Positions 44,000-55,929 of a DNA stretch of 64,000 nt are shown piece by piece. Source of the DNA: Thermothielavioides terrestris NRRL 8126 (Eukaryota; Ascomycota; Sordariomycetes; Sordariales; Chaetomiaceae); assembly GCF_000226115.1 (NCBI RefSeq), contig NC_016457.1:6448001-6512000 (forward strand), read 5' to 3'. A model generated the notes under the pieces. That model worked only from the letters and a program-made list of their open reading frames with translations. It was not told the origin of the DNA and searched no databases. The position numbers and the translations under genes were made by a program. The stretch's first letter is position 1, and each line of letters opens with the position of its first letter.

Positions 44000-46900
44000 G
44001 CTTTACGTTCCTATCCCTCTAATCGTCTCTCTGAACTATATAACGTATATCCTATAGGTTGAGGAGCTCCCTAAAGTACTTGAACTTCTAGCGAGTCAAT
44101 ACCTTTGTAAGCCTATTTATAGGCATCTTAGTAGTTAGTAAGTATATAACCTCGAAAGATCCCTTTGTATATTCCTAATATAGCTATATATTATAGATAT
44201 CAATATAATATAAACGAATACTAATATATTCATTCTCTTCTACTACGAGCTAGATAGTCTATATATTGTTATAGAATATAGTCTAAGGTATACCTAGCTC
44301 AAGTTGTAGGTCGCTAAGGAAACGTTTGAATGCTATTGTCTTCTACGCTATAGTAGACAAAGCGAGGAGCTCCGCCTCTATAGACGAGGTAGTGACTATA
44401 TCCTAGCGTATAGCCTTCTAATGAACGAGCCTACTAAATAGAGAGATAAAATAGCCTTATAACGATTTATATATATTAGGATCATCTATATACGATATAT
44501 CCCCTACAATAAGCAAGATTTATATAGGAGCAATATCCTACAATATACCCCTGAACTGAATAGCGAGGAAGTATATACTAAATAAGTAGGAGATTATATA
44601 CTTTATAATATCAATGTATATCCCTAAGAGGTTTGTTAGGAAGTATAAGAGCAACGATGCTAGGAACGTGACCTCTGTATACAATACGACTATAGTGTAG
44701 AGTAGCGATCTAACAAGCTCCTAGAATAGCTTGATCTATACTTAAATAGCAGTGCCAATGAACTTATAGAGTTCTATTATAAGGAGAGAGATACTTAGAA
44801 AGGTGATTTGATCTATAAGACCAAAGTGCTTCACAATCTTCTCGATATACTAGTCAAGGTAGAGCTAGATCTTATATTGTATATAGTTACGGATCACCCT
44901 AATACCTAGGAACTAAGCTACGTCCCCCTTTTTATATACTTTGTACTTCGCTTTTAGAGTATCGATAATCCTCTGAGCTATCTTCGTATAGTCTCTATAG
45001 TAGAAGACTAGGTAGTCGTCTACGTAGAATAGTACGAGCATATGCTATTGGCGGTCGAAGAATAAGCATAGCTCCTTAGGCGAAGCTATAAGGCTAAGCT
45101 TCTAAAGTATACTAGAGAACTCTCGGTACTAGAGCAACAGAGACTTTTATAAGCTATATAGAGCTCTCTATAGTTCTATAAGAAATCTAGGCTCTTCGAA
45201 CCCCTTAGGCATCTTGTAAACAACACCCTTAGACAGGTCTATATTCAAGAACACCTACACTACGTCAAACTGCTTAACCTTAAAATCAAACTATATAGCG
45301 ATAGCCATTATTATATAGAATAAGCGCGCTATAAGTATAGCTATATAAGTACTTTGTAGAGTAGTAAGCTCCTGAAGGTCGCCTCGAACGTAGATGCGAG
45401 ACTTACACTTCTCGAGGTTACCATTCTGATCGAACTTATAGACGAAAACCTACTTTAAAGGGAGTAATCTTCCTTTAAAGGTCTTACGCCGAATCTTACG
45501 CTATATCTTCCTATTAACGAGATTGCGAATCTCTTCCTTAGCCACTTTAATGAACTTAGGCCCTTGAGGGTAGTTAGCGAGATCCTTCTAGCGCTTAGGA
45601 AGCTTAGCGAGGTCGTCAAAATATACCTAGGGCCTACTTAGCGTTGCCCTAGGATATATATTACGATATTAGCGAACTACCACTATAAAAACCGTATACA
45701 ATGTATAGTGCTAGATACTATCGCTCTCCTATAGAGCGATTACAGGGTTATCTAAAAATATATAGCTAAACGAATACTATATGTACTAATCTAGTATATC
45801 GATACTCTCTTTATAGTATATAGGGGCTACGAAGTATACTAGACCACTACTTCCGCCTATACCGCCATTGGGAAACTGTCTATAAATCCGTCTTAAGTAA
45901 CAAGTTGGTAGTCCGTATACCTTACGTATATATTTGCGCTTCTCCCTCGTTAACGTAGCTATAGGTGTTCTAGAATTAGGCTAAGAACTATAGTTTAAGG
46001 CATCTTCCTAGTCGTCTAGAGCTTCTAGCTAATCGCTAGGGCGGTCGACCTCCTCTTCACTGCTAGGAGTATCGACTATAATAGCATTTACCGTCGTACT
46101 GCCCTAGCTAGTACTCCTAGTTGTACTATTAGCGACGCTACTACTAGCGTCTCTGATAACTATATTAGGGGCCTCCGATAATATAGTTCCTATCGGTCTA
46201 CTGTTACTACTAGTACTATGATCAATAAGGGGGCTACTCTCTCTAAAACCGTCTAGGCGTTCCTAACGTAGCTCCGATGTTGGTTCTAGAGTATAAAGAC
46301 CACTAGTAGGCTTCTTACCTAAACTTTAGCTACGATACTCGAGTACTTCTATACCCCTTAGATAAGATAGAGAGTAGGGAGGAGCCTACCCTTTCGATTC
46401 CTATTCAGTTATACCCCCTAGATGTCCTAGAGAGCTGGGAACCGTCACTAGGTCTTTATAGGCATCTATAACTCTGAACGGCACTGCCTTAGCGTCCTAA
46501 GGCTCTATAGGGAGTTCAATAAGCTCAATAACCTTTCTAGCGACTACTACCGATTAAACATTAAGCTACTCCTCTCTCTCTTAGTAGAACGTACGTTCGT
46601 CAAAGGTTATATTGTACATTGTAATGATCTTCCTAAGTTTCAGTACCTAGATACAATAAATGTTGGACGCCCTATATCCAATAAGATACCCAATATACGC
46701 TCTAGGCTTGACCTTCCTAGTACGCCTTTCAATCCCCTTTTTACGTTCCTTCGTTAGTGGGTACGCTCGGTAGCCGTATATATAAACACTACCCTAGTTA
46801 GGGCGTAGGTCGGCAGTTAGGGAATATACAAGACTAGGCTAATACTAGCGAAACCAGTGCCTAAACTAAGAGTTAAGCACCTTGTTTAGTAAACGGTAGT

Positions 46901-49400
46901 TGCGAACGCAACTTAGGCTTATACTATATAAATATATAGCTACAACCATCGACTCTAGCTATAGGTTCTAAGGAAGTCTAGCGCCTATAAGCATTGCAAG
47001 GCTCTTTATAATAAGTTCTTTACCTATACGTTCTAAACCGCTGTTAGGCTCCTTAGTATCTAAAGGCGTAACCTCTAAGTCGATGCCCTGCTCCTACGCC
47101 TAGAGTTCATACGTTATATATCCCTTGATGCTAATGACATTAGTATCGCTATTCTACCTAATCTTATAGATAGGTAGCCTAAATTAGCGTTTTACCTAGT
47201 ATTCGAAGTAGACAAGCTTATCGTATATACTATTGTACATCTTATATATAAGTAGAGTCGTGAAAAGCTTCCTACTATACTCGTCTTTAATAACTAATAG
47301 CTAGTTCGAGCTGTCAAATGCCCTTAGAAAGTCGAATAAGTCCTAAGAGACCCTCCAAAATAGGTATAGTAACGGCTTCGATAGTAGGCGATACGAAATA
47401 ACCTATTCTATATATACCTACGTATATACCTCGTATTCTAGCCTACAAGGCCTACGAATCTATATACCTTTAGCGTTTAAAACGAGATATTCTAACGCCT
47501 CTAAACTCAGATAACTAGATCTAATATACTAGAGAGCAGCTAGGTCTTCTCTCTCTAGGAGCAGGTCCTTAGAGGGCCTACTCCTCCTAAAGTTCTTTAC
47601 AACTATAGCGCTTATAGTTATAAGTCTAGCAAAGCTTCTAGAGAGTATCCAAAGGGCATTAGAGTAGGAGGAAAGAGCATTATATTGTAAGAAGGTCAGG
47701 TTGAACTTCTCGACCAGTTGCCTAAGTACAATACTCTTCTCCAAAGTTCCTTAACGTAGCGTATAATCTAGACCGCAGTACTAAGCGCCCTACGCTCGAA
47801 GGCGTCTCTTAGAGACAATGTTGATATAAAAGCCCTTAACAATAGCAACGTTGTCTATAACAAGGTCCTTAATGTTTAGGCTATATACGCCGTTTAAAAC
47901 GTTTTTAATAATCTATTTGCCGTAGCTAGAGATTAGGAAGGATATAGTACCTACCTCAATAGTCTTACCGCTCGTCTTGACGAACGTACTAGGGATAAGG
48001 AGAGCTCTGTCATTAACGAGATTGACCGCTCTATAGTTGTCAAACAGAATATACTTGCTAAACGGGTATAGGCTAAACTCGAGAGATACGAATACGCTAT
48101 ATACACCTTTGAGCTTGTTTACGATCGCTAGGTCGATGACGGCGTATACCTAGAGCGCTTTTGGAAATGAAGGACCTACACTACTATTAGAACTAGTGGT
48201 CTTAGCGTTTAACGATATATTCTAGATCTTCTAACCGAGCTTCTAGAGCTCTATTCGAAGGTTGTTCTAGCGCTCTTTAGCAAATCGTTAACGTACTATA
48301 TTCACTACGTCGTTTAGGAGCGTCACGCTGTTTAGGGATTCCCCTATCAGAGCGTACCGAAGTTGCTAATATTCTAAGGGAAACTACCAATGGCGAAAAG
48401 TCTTCGGCTTATATAGGCAGTCGCAGTTCTTCTTACGCTTCTAACTGCCCTTTTGACCGTTCTACGCTCCTAGAAGTATAGGGTAGGCTCTAGGCTTCGA
48501 GTAGACTATCGCTTTAGCCTAGAGGATCGCCTTGAGTAAGAGAGCTAAGTCGAGAAGGGTTGGTCCTTTACCGCCAAGCTTCTCAGTTACACTAATATCC
48601 TTTAGTATATAAGTCGCCTACTCTAGATCTAAGCGTCTCTATATAGTCTTAAGGAATATAGTAACGGCTATTACGTTGGTGACTATAGCGATATTAGCCG
48701 CCTTTATATAGTAGAGGACCGATATATATTCGAGAATCTAGGTCCTAGGTTCGACGCCGCTCTAGCTACCTCTAGCAAAGACAGTTATATACTCCTTGGC
48801 AAACGTAGTGAAAGTAGCGCTATTGGAGGGTACGATAATCTTATATAACGTCTATATAAACCTGTATATACCGGTGACGTTCTCGGCCTCTATAATGTTG
48901 TATATAGTGTATATATAGCGGTCGCTAATAGATACGTTGATCATCTTATAGAGCTTGTTAACGGTATAGAACGCTATAGTGTCGATAGTAGACTTCGAGA
49001 ACGCCTCGTATAGCTTAAGGAATTTATAGCAGATCTCCTCCTTAATAGGATTAGTTGACTAAGGTTCTTCGCTATAGGTAGTAGGATCGGCTATCTTCTA
49101 GGCTTGTAGTGCAGTGTACTACGCCTAAAGATGGCGGTCCTAGACCGCTTAACGTGCTATACCCTAGGTAGGCTATATAGGAAGGCCAAGTATCTTAGCC
49201 TCAGTAGCGAGCTTGGTGTCTAGGTCGATAATGTACTAGATACGCAAGTTGTTGGCCTCTTGGCGAACAGCAGAGATCTATCTCAGCTAGTCTTTAGGGC
49301 TATCGAGGGTTGGAAGCGCTATAATAGCAACGGTAACGGTTTTCTTAGTTTCGAGTATCATCTTAAAGCAAACTAAGGTGTACTACGTTGTTTAGACTGA
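44000..49400 (-). pseudogene. gag-pol of element C (Ty1/copia)
   Basis: Minus-strand frame with RIP stops. The protease-like region is around 48041 (LFDNY with the Asp of the active-site position, followed by VNLVND). Integrase follows at about 46-47.8 kb. The reverse transcriptase has YVDDYLVFY, with the YVDD codons at 45015-45026, followed by LKAKYKVYKKGD and LGIRVI as in copia elements. The protease Asp and the RT Tyr codons lie exactly 1005 codons apart in one frame, supporting a single gag-pol ORF. Start and end are approximate. Disrupted by many TAG/TAA. Confidence 0.75.
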
Positions 49401-49538
49401 ACGATAGGGGTAATATGAACTTGTAGAAGTTGTTGACGATCGAGAAAACTGGAAGTGGTTGTTCGAGAAAAGAAGAAGGATGGCCCCAACTAGGCTACAT
49501 CGCTATTATAAGTGTTGTACACGAACCGGGCTTATAAC

Positions 49539-49720
49539 TGAGAAGAGTAGCGAAGTGGGGCTATATAGGATATAGAGGTATATATATTGAGAGAGGTGCT
49601 CCTCTTAAGCTAGGTGGGAGGAGCGCCGAGGTCTATATACATATGTGGGCAGAGCTGATATATGCCCCCTGAGCGTAGGGAGCCTAGCAGATAGAGTCAC
49701 GTATGTACTAGCACGCGACA
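49539..49720 (-). repeat. 5' LTR of element C
   Basis: 182 bp, begins TGAGAAGAGT and ends GCACGCGACA. Confidence 0.9.
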
Positions 49721-49725
49721 CTCTT

Positions 49726-52700
49726 CTTTTTACTTTTTATATTCTCTCTACTTAGCGATCTTCTTAGCTTGTTCTTCTATATTATAGAGACTTCTAATAA
49801 TCTTATTATACTAGTGGTCGTTAGGGTAAGCTATAGTCAACTTAGCTTTAAACTTATTACTAATAACTAGTTCGAAGGTACTAGTGTCTATAGTATAGTA
49901 TTCCTTAATATCGATCTAAGTAGTAGACCAAATGTCCTTTAGTTCGTTAGTAGCGTCTTAGGTTTCGTTAGAGGCGTCTTCCTCAAAGGTCGGTAGACGT
50001 AATAAGGCGTCTAGTACAACGTTGAGCTTTCTTAGTATATAGAAGATGTTAAGGTCGAACTAGGATAGCTAATTTATAGCGTTGGTAAGCTTTAAGTTAG
50101 CCTTTACAAGGTCTATAATAGCGAAAGACGTATATTTTACAATGCCTCTAGTCGCTATATAGTCTATTAGGATGTTTATAGGGTATTAGTTTAACTATAC
50201 TATTTTCTAGAGCTTTCTAATTGCCTATATAATAGTAGCGACTTCTACTTCTATATTCCTATACTTCTTTTCTATATTAGAGGTCAGATAGGAGAGGAAT
50301 ATAATAGGCTAGATCTCGCTACTTAGGATATCTTAGCTAAGGATATTAGTACTATCCTATTTACTATAGAGTTAAAAGACGATTGCTCTATATCCTTTAC
50401 TTCTTATATCGAGCTTAATAAATAGCGGCTTATTAGAACAATAATAATATAGGAAGTATTACTTATATAGGTGTTCCTATAGTAGCCTAAAGGACTTTAG
50501 TTCTACTAGTATAGACTTGAATTTAACGTTCGAAGTGAATACCTTCTTAGCGTTCTTCAACTTAGCGATAGGAAGGTCTTCGCTTACTCTCCCTTAGGCA
50601 AGGAGCTTAGTTTTATAGTCCTATAGAGGCTACGCTTTCGCTATATATTATAGGATACCTTTATATAGCTATCTAGCTATACTAAGGTACTGCTCTAAGG
50701 TCTTAAAGGTATTAGGGAACTTGAGTTTCTTAAATATAGCGATCCTATTGTCCGTTTTAGCTACTCCTTCGCTATTGACTATATAGCTAAGAAGTCTTAC
50801 TAATAGGTAGGCTATAAAGGATTTTTCTATTGAAATATAAATGTATACCTTATTAAAGATATTGAGAACTGTCTTAATATACTTAAGGTACACCTCTATA
50901 TTCTTACTAGTAATAATAATATCGTCGATATAGGTATATATAAAGTATTTATATTTATAGAACAAGCGGTCTATAAAGCGCTATACGAAAGCTAACGAGT
51001 TTTTAAATCCTATTAGTATAACGTTTAAACGTTCTAAACCTCTAGGACTAATAACTATTATATAGTTATAGTGTTCTTCTACAATTAGAAGCTAGAAGAA
51101 GAATCTAGAGGCGTCGAATACTATAAAGATTGTATTACCTATTATTATATTTATAATGTCATCTTAGTTAAATAATAGGTATATATCCGGTACTACCAAC
51201 GTATTTAGAGGCTAGAGGTCTACTATAGTTTTGCCTTTTGTTTTTCTAGTAACTATATAGTAGACTACGAAAATTAGGTAAACGACAAGGGTTAGCTAGT
51301 CTATAAAGTCTATCTTTCTTTATATATATAGTTTATTATATTCTTCGTTGATAATCGCTTAGTCTTTAGTGCTTAGTAAGTAAACCTAAATAGACTTAAG
51401 CTAATTCTACTATTCGTCGATAAGTAGAATTCTTATCTTCTAATCCTCTAGTATAGGAACAATGCTATAGTTATAAAAGACGTTATACTTGTCTAGCAAT
51501 GCCTTTATCTCTTTTATATATCGTTTGTCCCTACTATAGACGTTCACCTCTATTGTTGACTTAATATATAGAATATTGTCTAGTTTTTCGATACTATAGG
51601 ATAGTATATAGAACTCCTACTTAGTAGGTAGCTTATACTTATTCTCTATCAGTGTCTCTATTATCGGTTCTTTACCGCTAGGCTTCTATTATATAGTTGT
51701 CGTTATCTATATATATTTGTTGTCTATAACGTTATCCTAGGTCTACTATATAAGGTTCTATACCATTGCCTAGATATCCTCCTCTAGGCTATACTAGAGG
51801 AGATGTCTAATACGCTATCCTTTAACAATAGTGATTAAGCGAATAGTGTTATTCTTTACAATAGCTTAGTATACGCTCTTTATATCTACAATAGCGTCTA
51901 GTATACCCTCGATATATAAAGCGAAGTAGAGCTTGTGTTTCTAGCTGCTTAGATTGTCGTTATCGATATCTATAGGCTTAAATATAGTCTCGATTAGGTA
52001 TTCTGTTATAGGTACGACCGTTATAGTATTTATAGCTTTTACCTTCTAGATTATTCTTTTCTATTCTATATATACTCTTACCTTTATATTGTAAACGGAT
52101 TAGAAATAATAGATAGATATATTAAGGTTAATCTTTACTCTATTACAAAGTATAAAGTTAGTTTTAATCAATAGTTTTACTCCTAAACCTTTTATGACGT
52201 CGGCTATTATAGTAAAGTGACTATCTACGTTAATATTATAGATAATTCCTTAGATATAGAAGTTAAACTCAACTTACTTCTTAACTTCGATATAGACTCT
52301 AACGCCTTTGACAAAGTACAACTTTATATTAATCTAACGTAGGTTCTTAGCTTACTTAGAGATAAACTCCTTATCGACGAGGTTAGTATTATTGCCTATA
52401 TCGAAGTAAACCTTGGTACTTAGCTCGCCTAGGTTTATACTAATGTTGATTATAAGGTATATAGCTTGTTTGTCTAATGCTTTTAGTAGTAGTATATAGG
52501 GCTACATTTCTATAATCTGTCCTTCGGTTAGTATAAAGTTTATATCTTTACTATTAAGTTTGTCCTCGTTATTACTAAAGTTACGCTAGCAGTCTATTCA
52601 AGGTTATATAGGTTTATACTTGTCTTTATCGCTATTGTCAGCTATATACTCGAAAAGCTTATAACGTATTGTAAAGACTTTGCTATAGGCGATATATTGC

Positions 52701-53100
52701 TAAATCTATAAAAGCTATTATAGCAGTTTATTCTAACTTAGTCTAGGCTAGTAAAAGGTATAATACGAGTAGTAAAAACTATTGGCTTCTTCGTCTTCTA
52801 ATTCTTTGTCCTTAGCTTTAATATTATATTTATCGACAAGAATATACCTAGTCTTCTCTAATATTTCATAGTAAAGGTTAGTATCTTTGTTGTCTTCTAT
52901 TACTATAATCTCGCTATAGTATAAGAAGGTACTATCTTCGAACTGCTTTTTATATATATATATCCAAATCTATTAGAGTCGTTAAAGTCGAGGTAGTCTT
53001 CCCTAGTTACTATTATCACCTCTTCTTTAGCTATTAAATAGTCTAAGTCCTCTTCTATAATCGTTAAACAATTAGTATCCTCTTCTATATCTAGTTGTAC
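49726..53100 (-). pseudogene. Element B pol, reverse transcriptase part
   Basis: The minus-strand frame includes an uninterrupted 98-codon stretch (50669-50965) with YTYIDDIIITSK (YIDD catalytic motif), a helix YLKYIKTVLNIF, then EKSFIAYLLVRLLSYIVNSEGV and the following AIFKKLKFPNT, the typical Ty3/gypsy fingers-to-connection sequence. RNase H follows toward 49.9 kb. The upstream end near 53.1 kb is a guess; protease was not located. Confidence 0.75.
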
Positions 53101-55272
53101 TATAGAAGTTTCGATTATTAAATAGTTGTACTTAGTTACTATCTTTATACTAATTGTTTCTAAGTTGCTAGGGTTTATCCTTGTCTCTTCTCTAAAGATT
53201 ATAATATCCTCTTCTACCTCTTCCTATCTAGAAGGCTCTACTATTCTCCTAGTTGTCTTCTCGTCCTTCGTCGTTGTACTCTATATCTATATTGTTAGCA
53301 ATAGGACTATAGCCAATAATATAGCCCTTAGTAGCGTTTTAGCGAAGCTTGTCTTTAACGATATATACTTTAGTATCGAGGATACTAAGGAACGTACCTA
53401 TCTCTATAGTTATATCTAGTTTAGGATATAACTAGCGAAGCTCTAGATAGAGGTAATTATATAAGTATATTAGACGTTGCTACTCGGTAGTATCTCCTTA
53501 AATATATATATATTTAAAGTATTTTATAATGAATTTCTAGACTAGCTTGTCTTTATAGTTGTCCTTTATAGTATACTAGTTTTCGTTTAGCTATTTTTCT
53601 ACTTTATATTTTTTAATATTAAACTCTTTTTTCAAGTGTTTAGTCTACGTTTTTATAGATATAGTCAATACTGCCTTTTCTATAGTAAAGAGCTACTATT
53701 TATACTATTATAGCGCTAAGCCTTAAAGTAGAGTCTACATCTCTATATATAGGGTCTCTTCTCTTACTAGGTAGTATTTAATAATTTAATCTACTTATTT
53801 AACCTAAAGGTTGACGTCCCTATAGTATAGCTACTATTTATTGTACTATAGGTCCTAAGGTTCCTTAGACTTATTTTCTATATTTAGCTAGAAGAGACTA
53901 ATGTCCTAAATCTTCTATTTCGATATAGGTATAGATAGTTGTAAAGACATAGTACTTCTATCCTTAGTTTTAAGCTAATGGTCTTCTATATCTATAGCCC
54001 TATTTACCTTTTCGATTATAACGTTTAGGTTCTCTATTATTTGAGCTATCTAGGTAAGAAAGTCCTATATAGCAAAAGCGACCTAGATATCTATAGCTTT
54101 AGCTACTTGTCTAGAGGGTCTAGCTCTTTATCTAAAGGGTCTAGCTACCTATCTATATAGTAGGCTCGGTATCTCTTAGAATAGTAAAGAGACACTAGAA
54201 TCGACTAAACTGTCTATATATTCTATTCTAGGGTTCTAAATAACTATACTTAGTCTAGGAAGCTTAGATAGGTACTAAGATAGTTAGCTTAGTGTTTATA
54301 GGGGTAGCCTAGAAACCTAGTCGAAAGCGCTAATTAGCTAAGCTATTGGAGATAATAAGTCTTCCTCTTTAAGTTGTCAGTTTTAAGGCGATAGATCCTA
54401 TAATCCTTTTAGTAGCCCTTAGTAGCGTCTACTAAGATTATAGCTATTAATGATATAGGTTTTATATCCTTATTAAAGAATAGTTAACGTATTTTAGGGC
54501 TCTAGTTGCTCTTAGAAAGTTAAATTTAATAGAGTTGCTAGCTAGTTCTTAGTCAGATTGTATCTAGTTCTTACTAATATTTTTAATAGTATAGCTAGTC
54601 CTAGTTATTGATCGTTAGTCCTTTAAGGCTTTAAGGTCTCTAGCGGTCCCTGACTCTCTAGTACTAAGGCCTCTAACGTTTCTTAGGTTAAATCCTTAGT
54701 CTCCAAGGTAGCGTCTTCGATCTTAGGGTCTAGGATAAGGTTCTTATTAATAGCTACTTAGACTTTACGCCTAATAGTTGTAAGGTAGATATAAAGAATA
54801 TAATTATCGAATATCTAAAAGGGAGGATACTCTACAATATATAGTATTTCGGTATACCGTTAGGTATAGACATCTCCTTCTAGTACCTCTTTAAATGATA
54901 CTATAGCTTCTAAGTATTAGAGTTCTTAGGGATTAATAGCGGTTACCTACTAGACGTTATAGGTAACTTTAAAATCCTTAATAAACTTAAGTGTCTACTA
55001 TATATCCCTATAGACATTGGTGTTTATAAAGCTTAAATCTATCTAGCTTTTAACTCTTTGCAAATACTTAGTACTAGAATAACGGTATCTAGGTTGTAAA
55101 CTAGTTTATTATAAATCGTATACTCTAAAGCTTACTCCCTTATAAAAGAGTATTATCTGCCTTAGGTACTACTCTATACAACTTACTAGGTATAACTCGT
55201 AATGTCTCCTAAGCTAAATTTAACTCCCTTCGATAGGAAGCGAATAGGTCCGAATCGTTAGTAGGCACTACT
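53101..55272 (-). other. Presumed gag/protease region of element B, unresolved
   Basis: AT-rich RIP-mutated sequence between the 5' LTR and the RT part of element B. By position it should encode gag and protease, but I could not follow the frame. A 97-codon plus-strand open frame at 53126-53419 is taken as chance. Confidence 0.4.
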
Positions 55273-55520
55273 TGTTATACACTAATAGTGCTCAGTGACT
55301 ATCTAGCGGTAAACGTATAAAGGTAAGAAAGATCAATGCCTCTTAGCCTCGTTAGCTAATAAGGCGGCACTCCTAAACACTAGTATATATTACAAAAGTA
55401 TATTGATATAGTCTATCTTCCTACAAAGGGGTTCTAGGTAAAGTTCCCTTTTTAAAGGAATGCTTATTACCCTTGACCGCGGTATAGTCATAGGTGCCTT
55501 TGCTATAGTTGCGTGTGACA
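55273..55520 (-). repeat. 5' LTR of element B
   Basis: 248 bp, begins TGTTATACAC and ends GCGTGTGACA. More C-to-T/G-to-A changes than the left copy, for example CACGC to TACAC at the start. Confidence 0.9.
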
Positions 55521-55929
55521 CTTATATTCGACTAAGATTGTAATATACTTGTCAATATAGTATTTATCTTTTGGCATTAGCAGATCCTTTATCTTACTTT
55601 AGACTATCTAGACGTACTTCTAAGCTATAAAAATATTCGTCTTTAGCACTAGCGAAAGATCGATCCAACGGTTTATAATCCTATATAACAATAGCTTCTA
55701 GTTATCTACTTTATTAGTAATTTCCTATAAGACGTTGTAGGTATACTAATTGTTCAATATCTTAGTTTTTAAATTGCAAATTTATATATAGAAGCTGTAT
55801 ATAAATTTAAAAGGGAAGTAGAAGACCTAACTAAGAACCTAATCTACCTAGAGAGACGAGGGTACTAGAATAAGGTAGTAAAACGGTTAGAAGAAGAAAA
55901 TAGTTCTAAAATAGTAAGGAGGAAAGGAA

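Larger units (their letters stand above)
42163..49720 (-). mobile_element. Element C: Ty1/copia LTR retrotransposon
   Basis: Direct 182-bp LTRs (42163-42344 and 49539-49720), ends TG...CA (left TG mutated to TA), perfect CTCTT duplications, 7558 bp. Minus-strand coding with protease upstream of integrase and reverse transcriptase (YVDD) near the 3' end, the Ty1/copia order. It interrupts pol of element B, so it is the most recent large insertion there. RIP-mutated throughout, but with CG-containing stretches retained. Confidence 0.9.
37375..55520 (-). mobile_element. Element B: chromodomain Ty3/gypsy retrotransposon (chromovirus)
   Basis: Direct 248-bp LTRs (37375-37622 and 55273-55520) with TG...CA ends and perfect CTTAT duplications. 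Coding is on the minus strand, so the right LTR is the 5' LTR. A Ty3/gypsy reverse transcriptase (YIDD at 50921-50932) lies upstream of an integrase ending in a chromodomain (about 40.69-40.91 kb). Element C interrupts pol at 42.16-49.72 kb. Without C, B is about 10.6 kb. It was inserted into element A and is RIP-mutated except for less affected LTRs. Confidence 0.9.
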
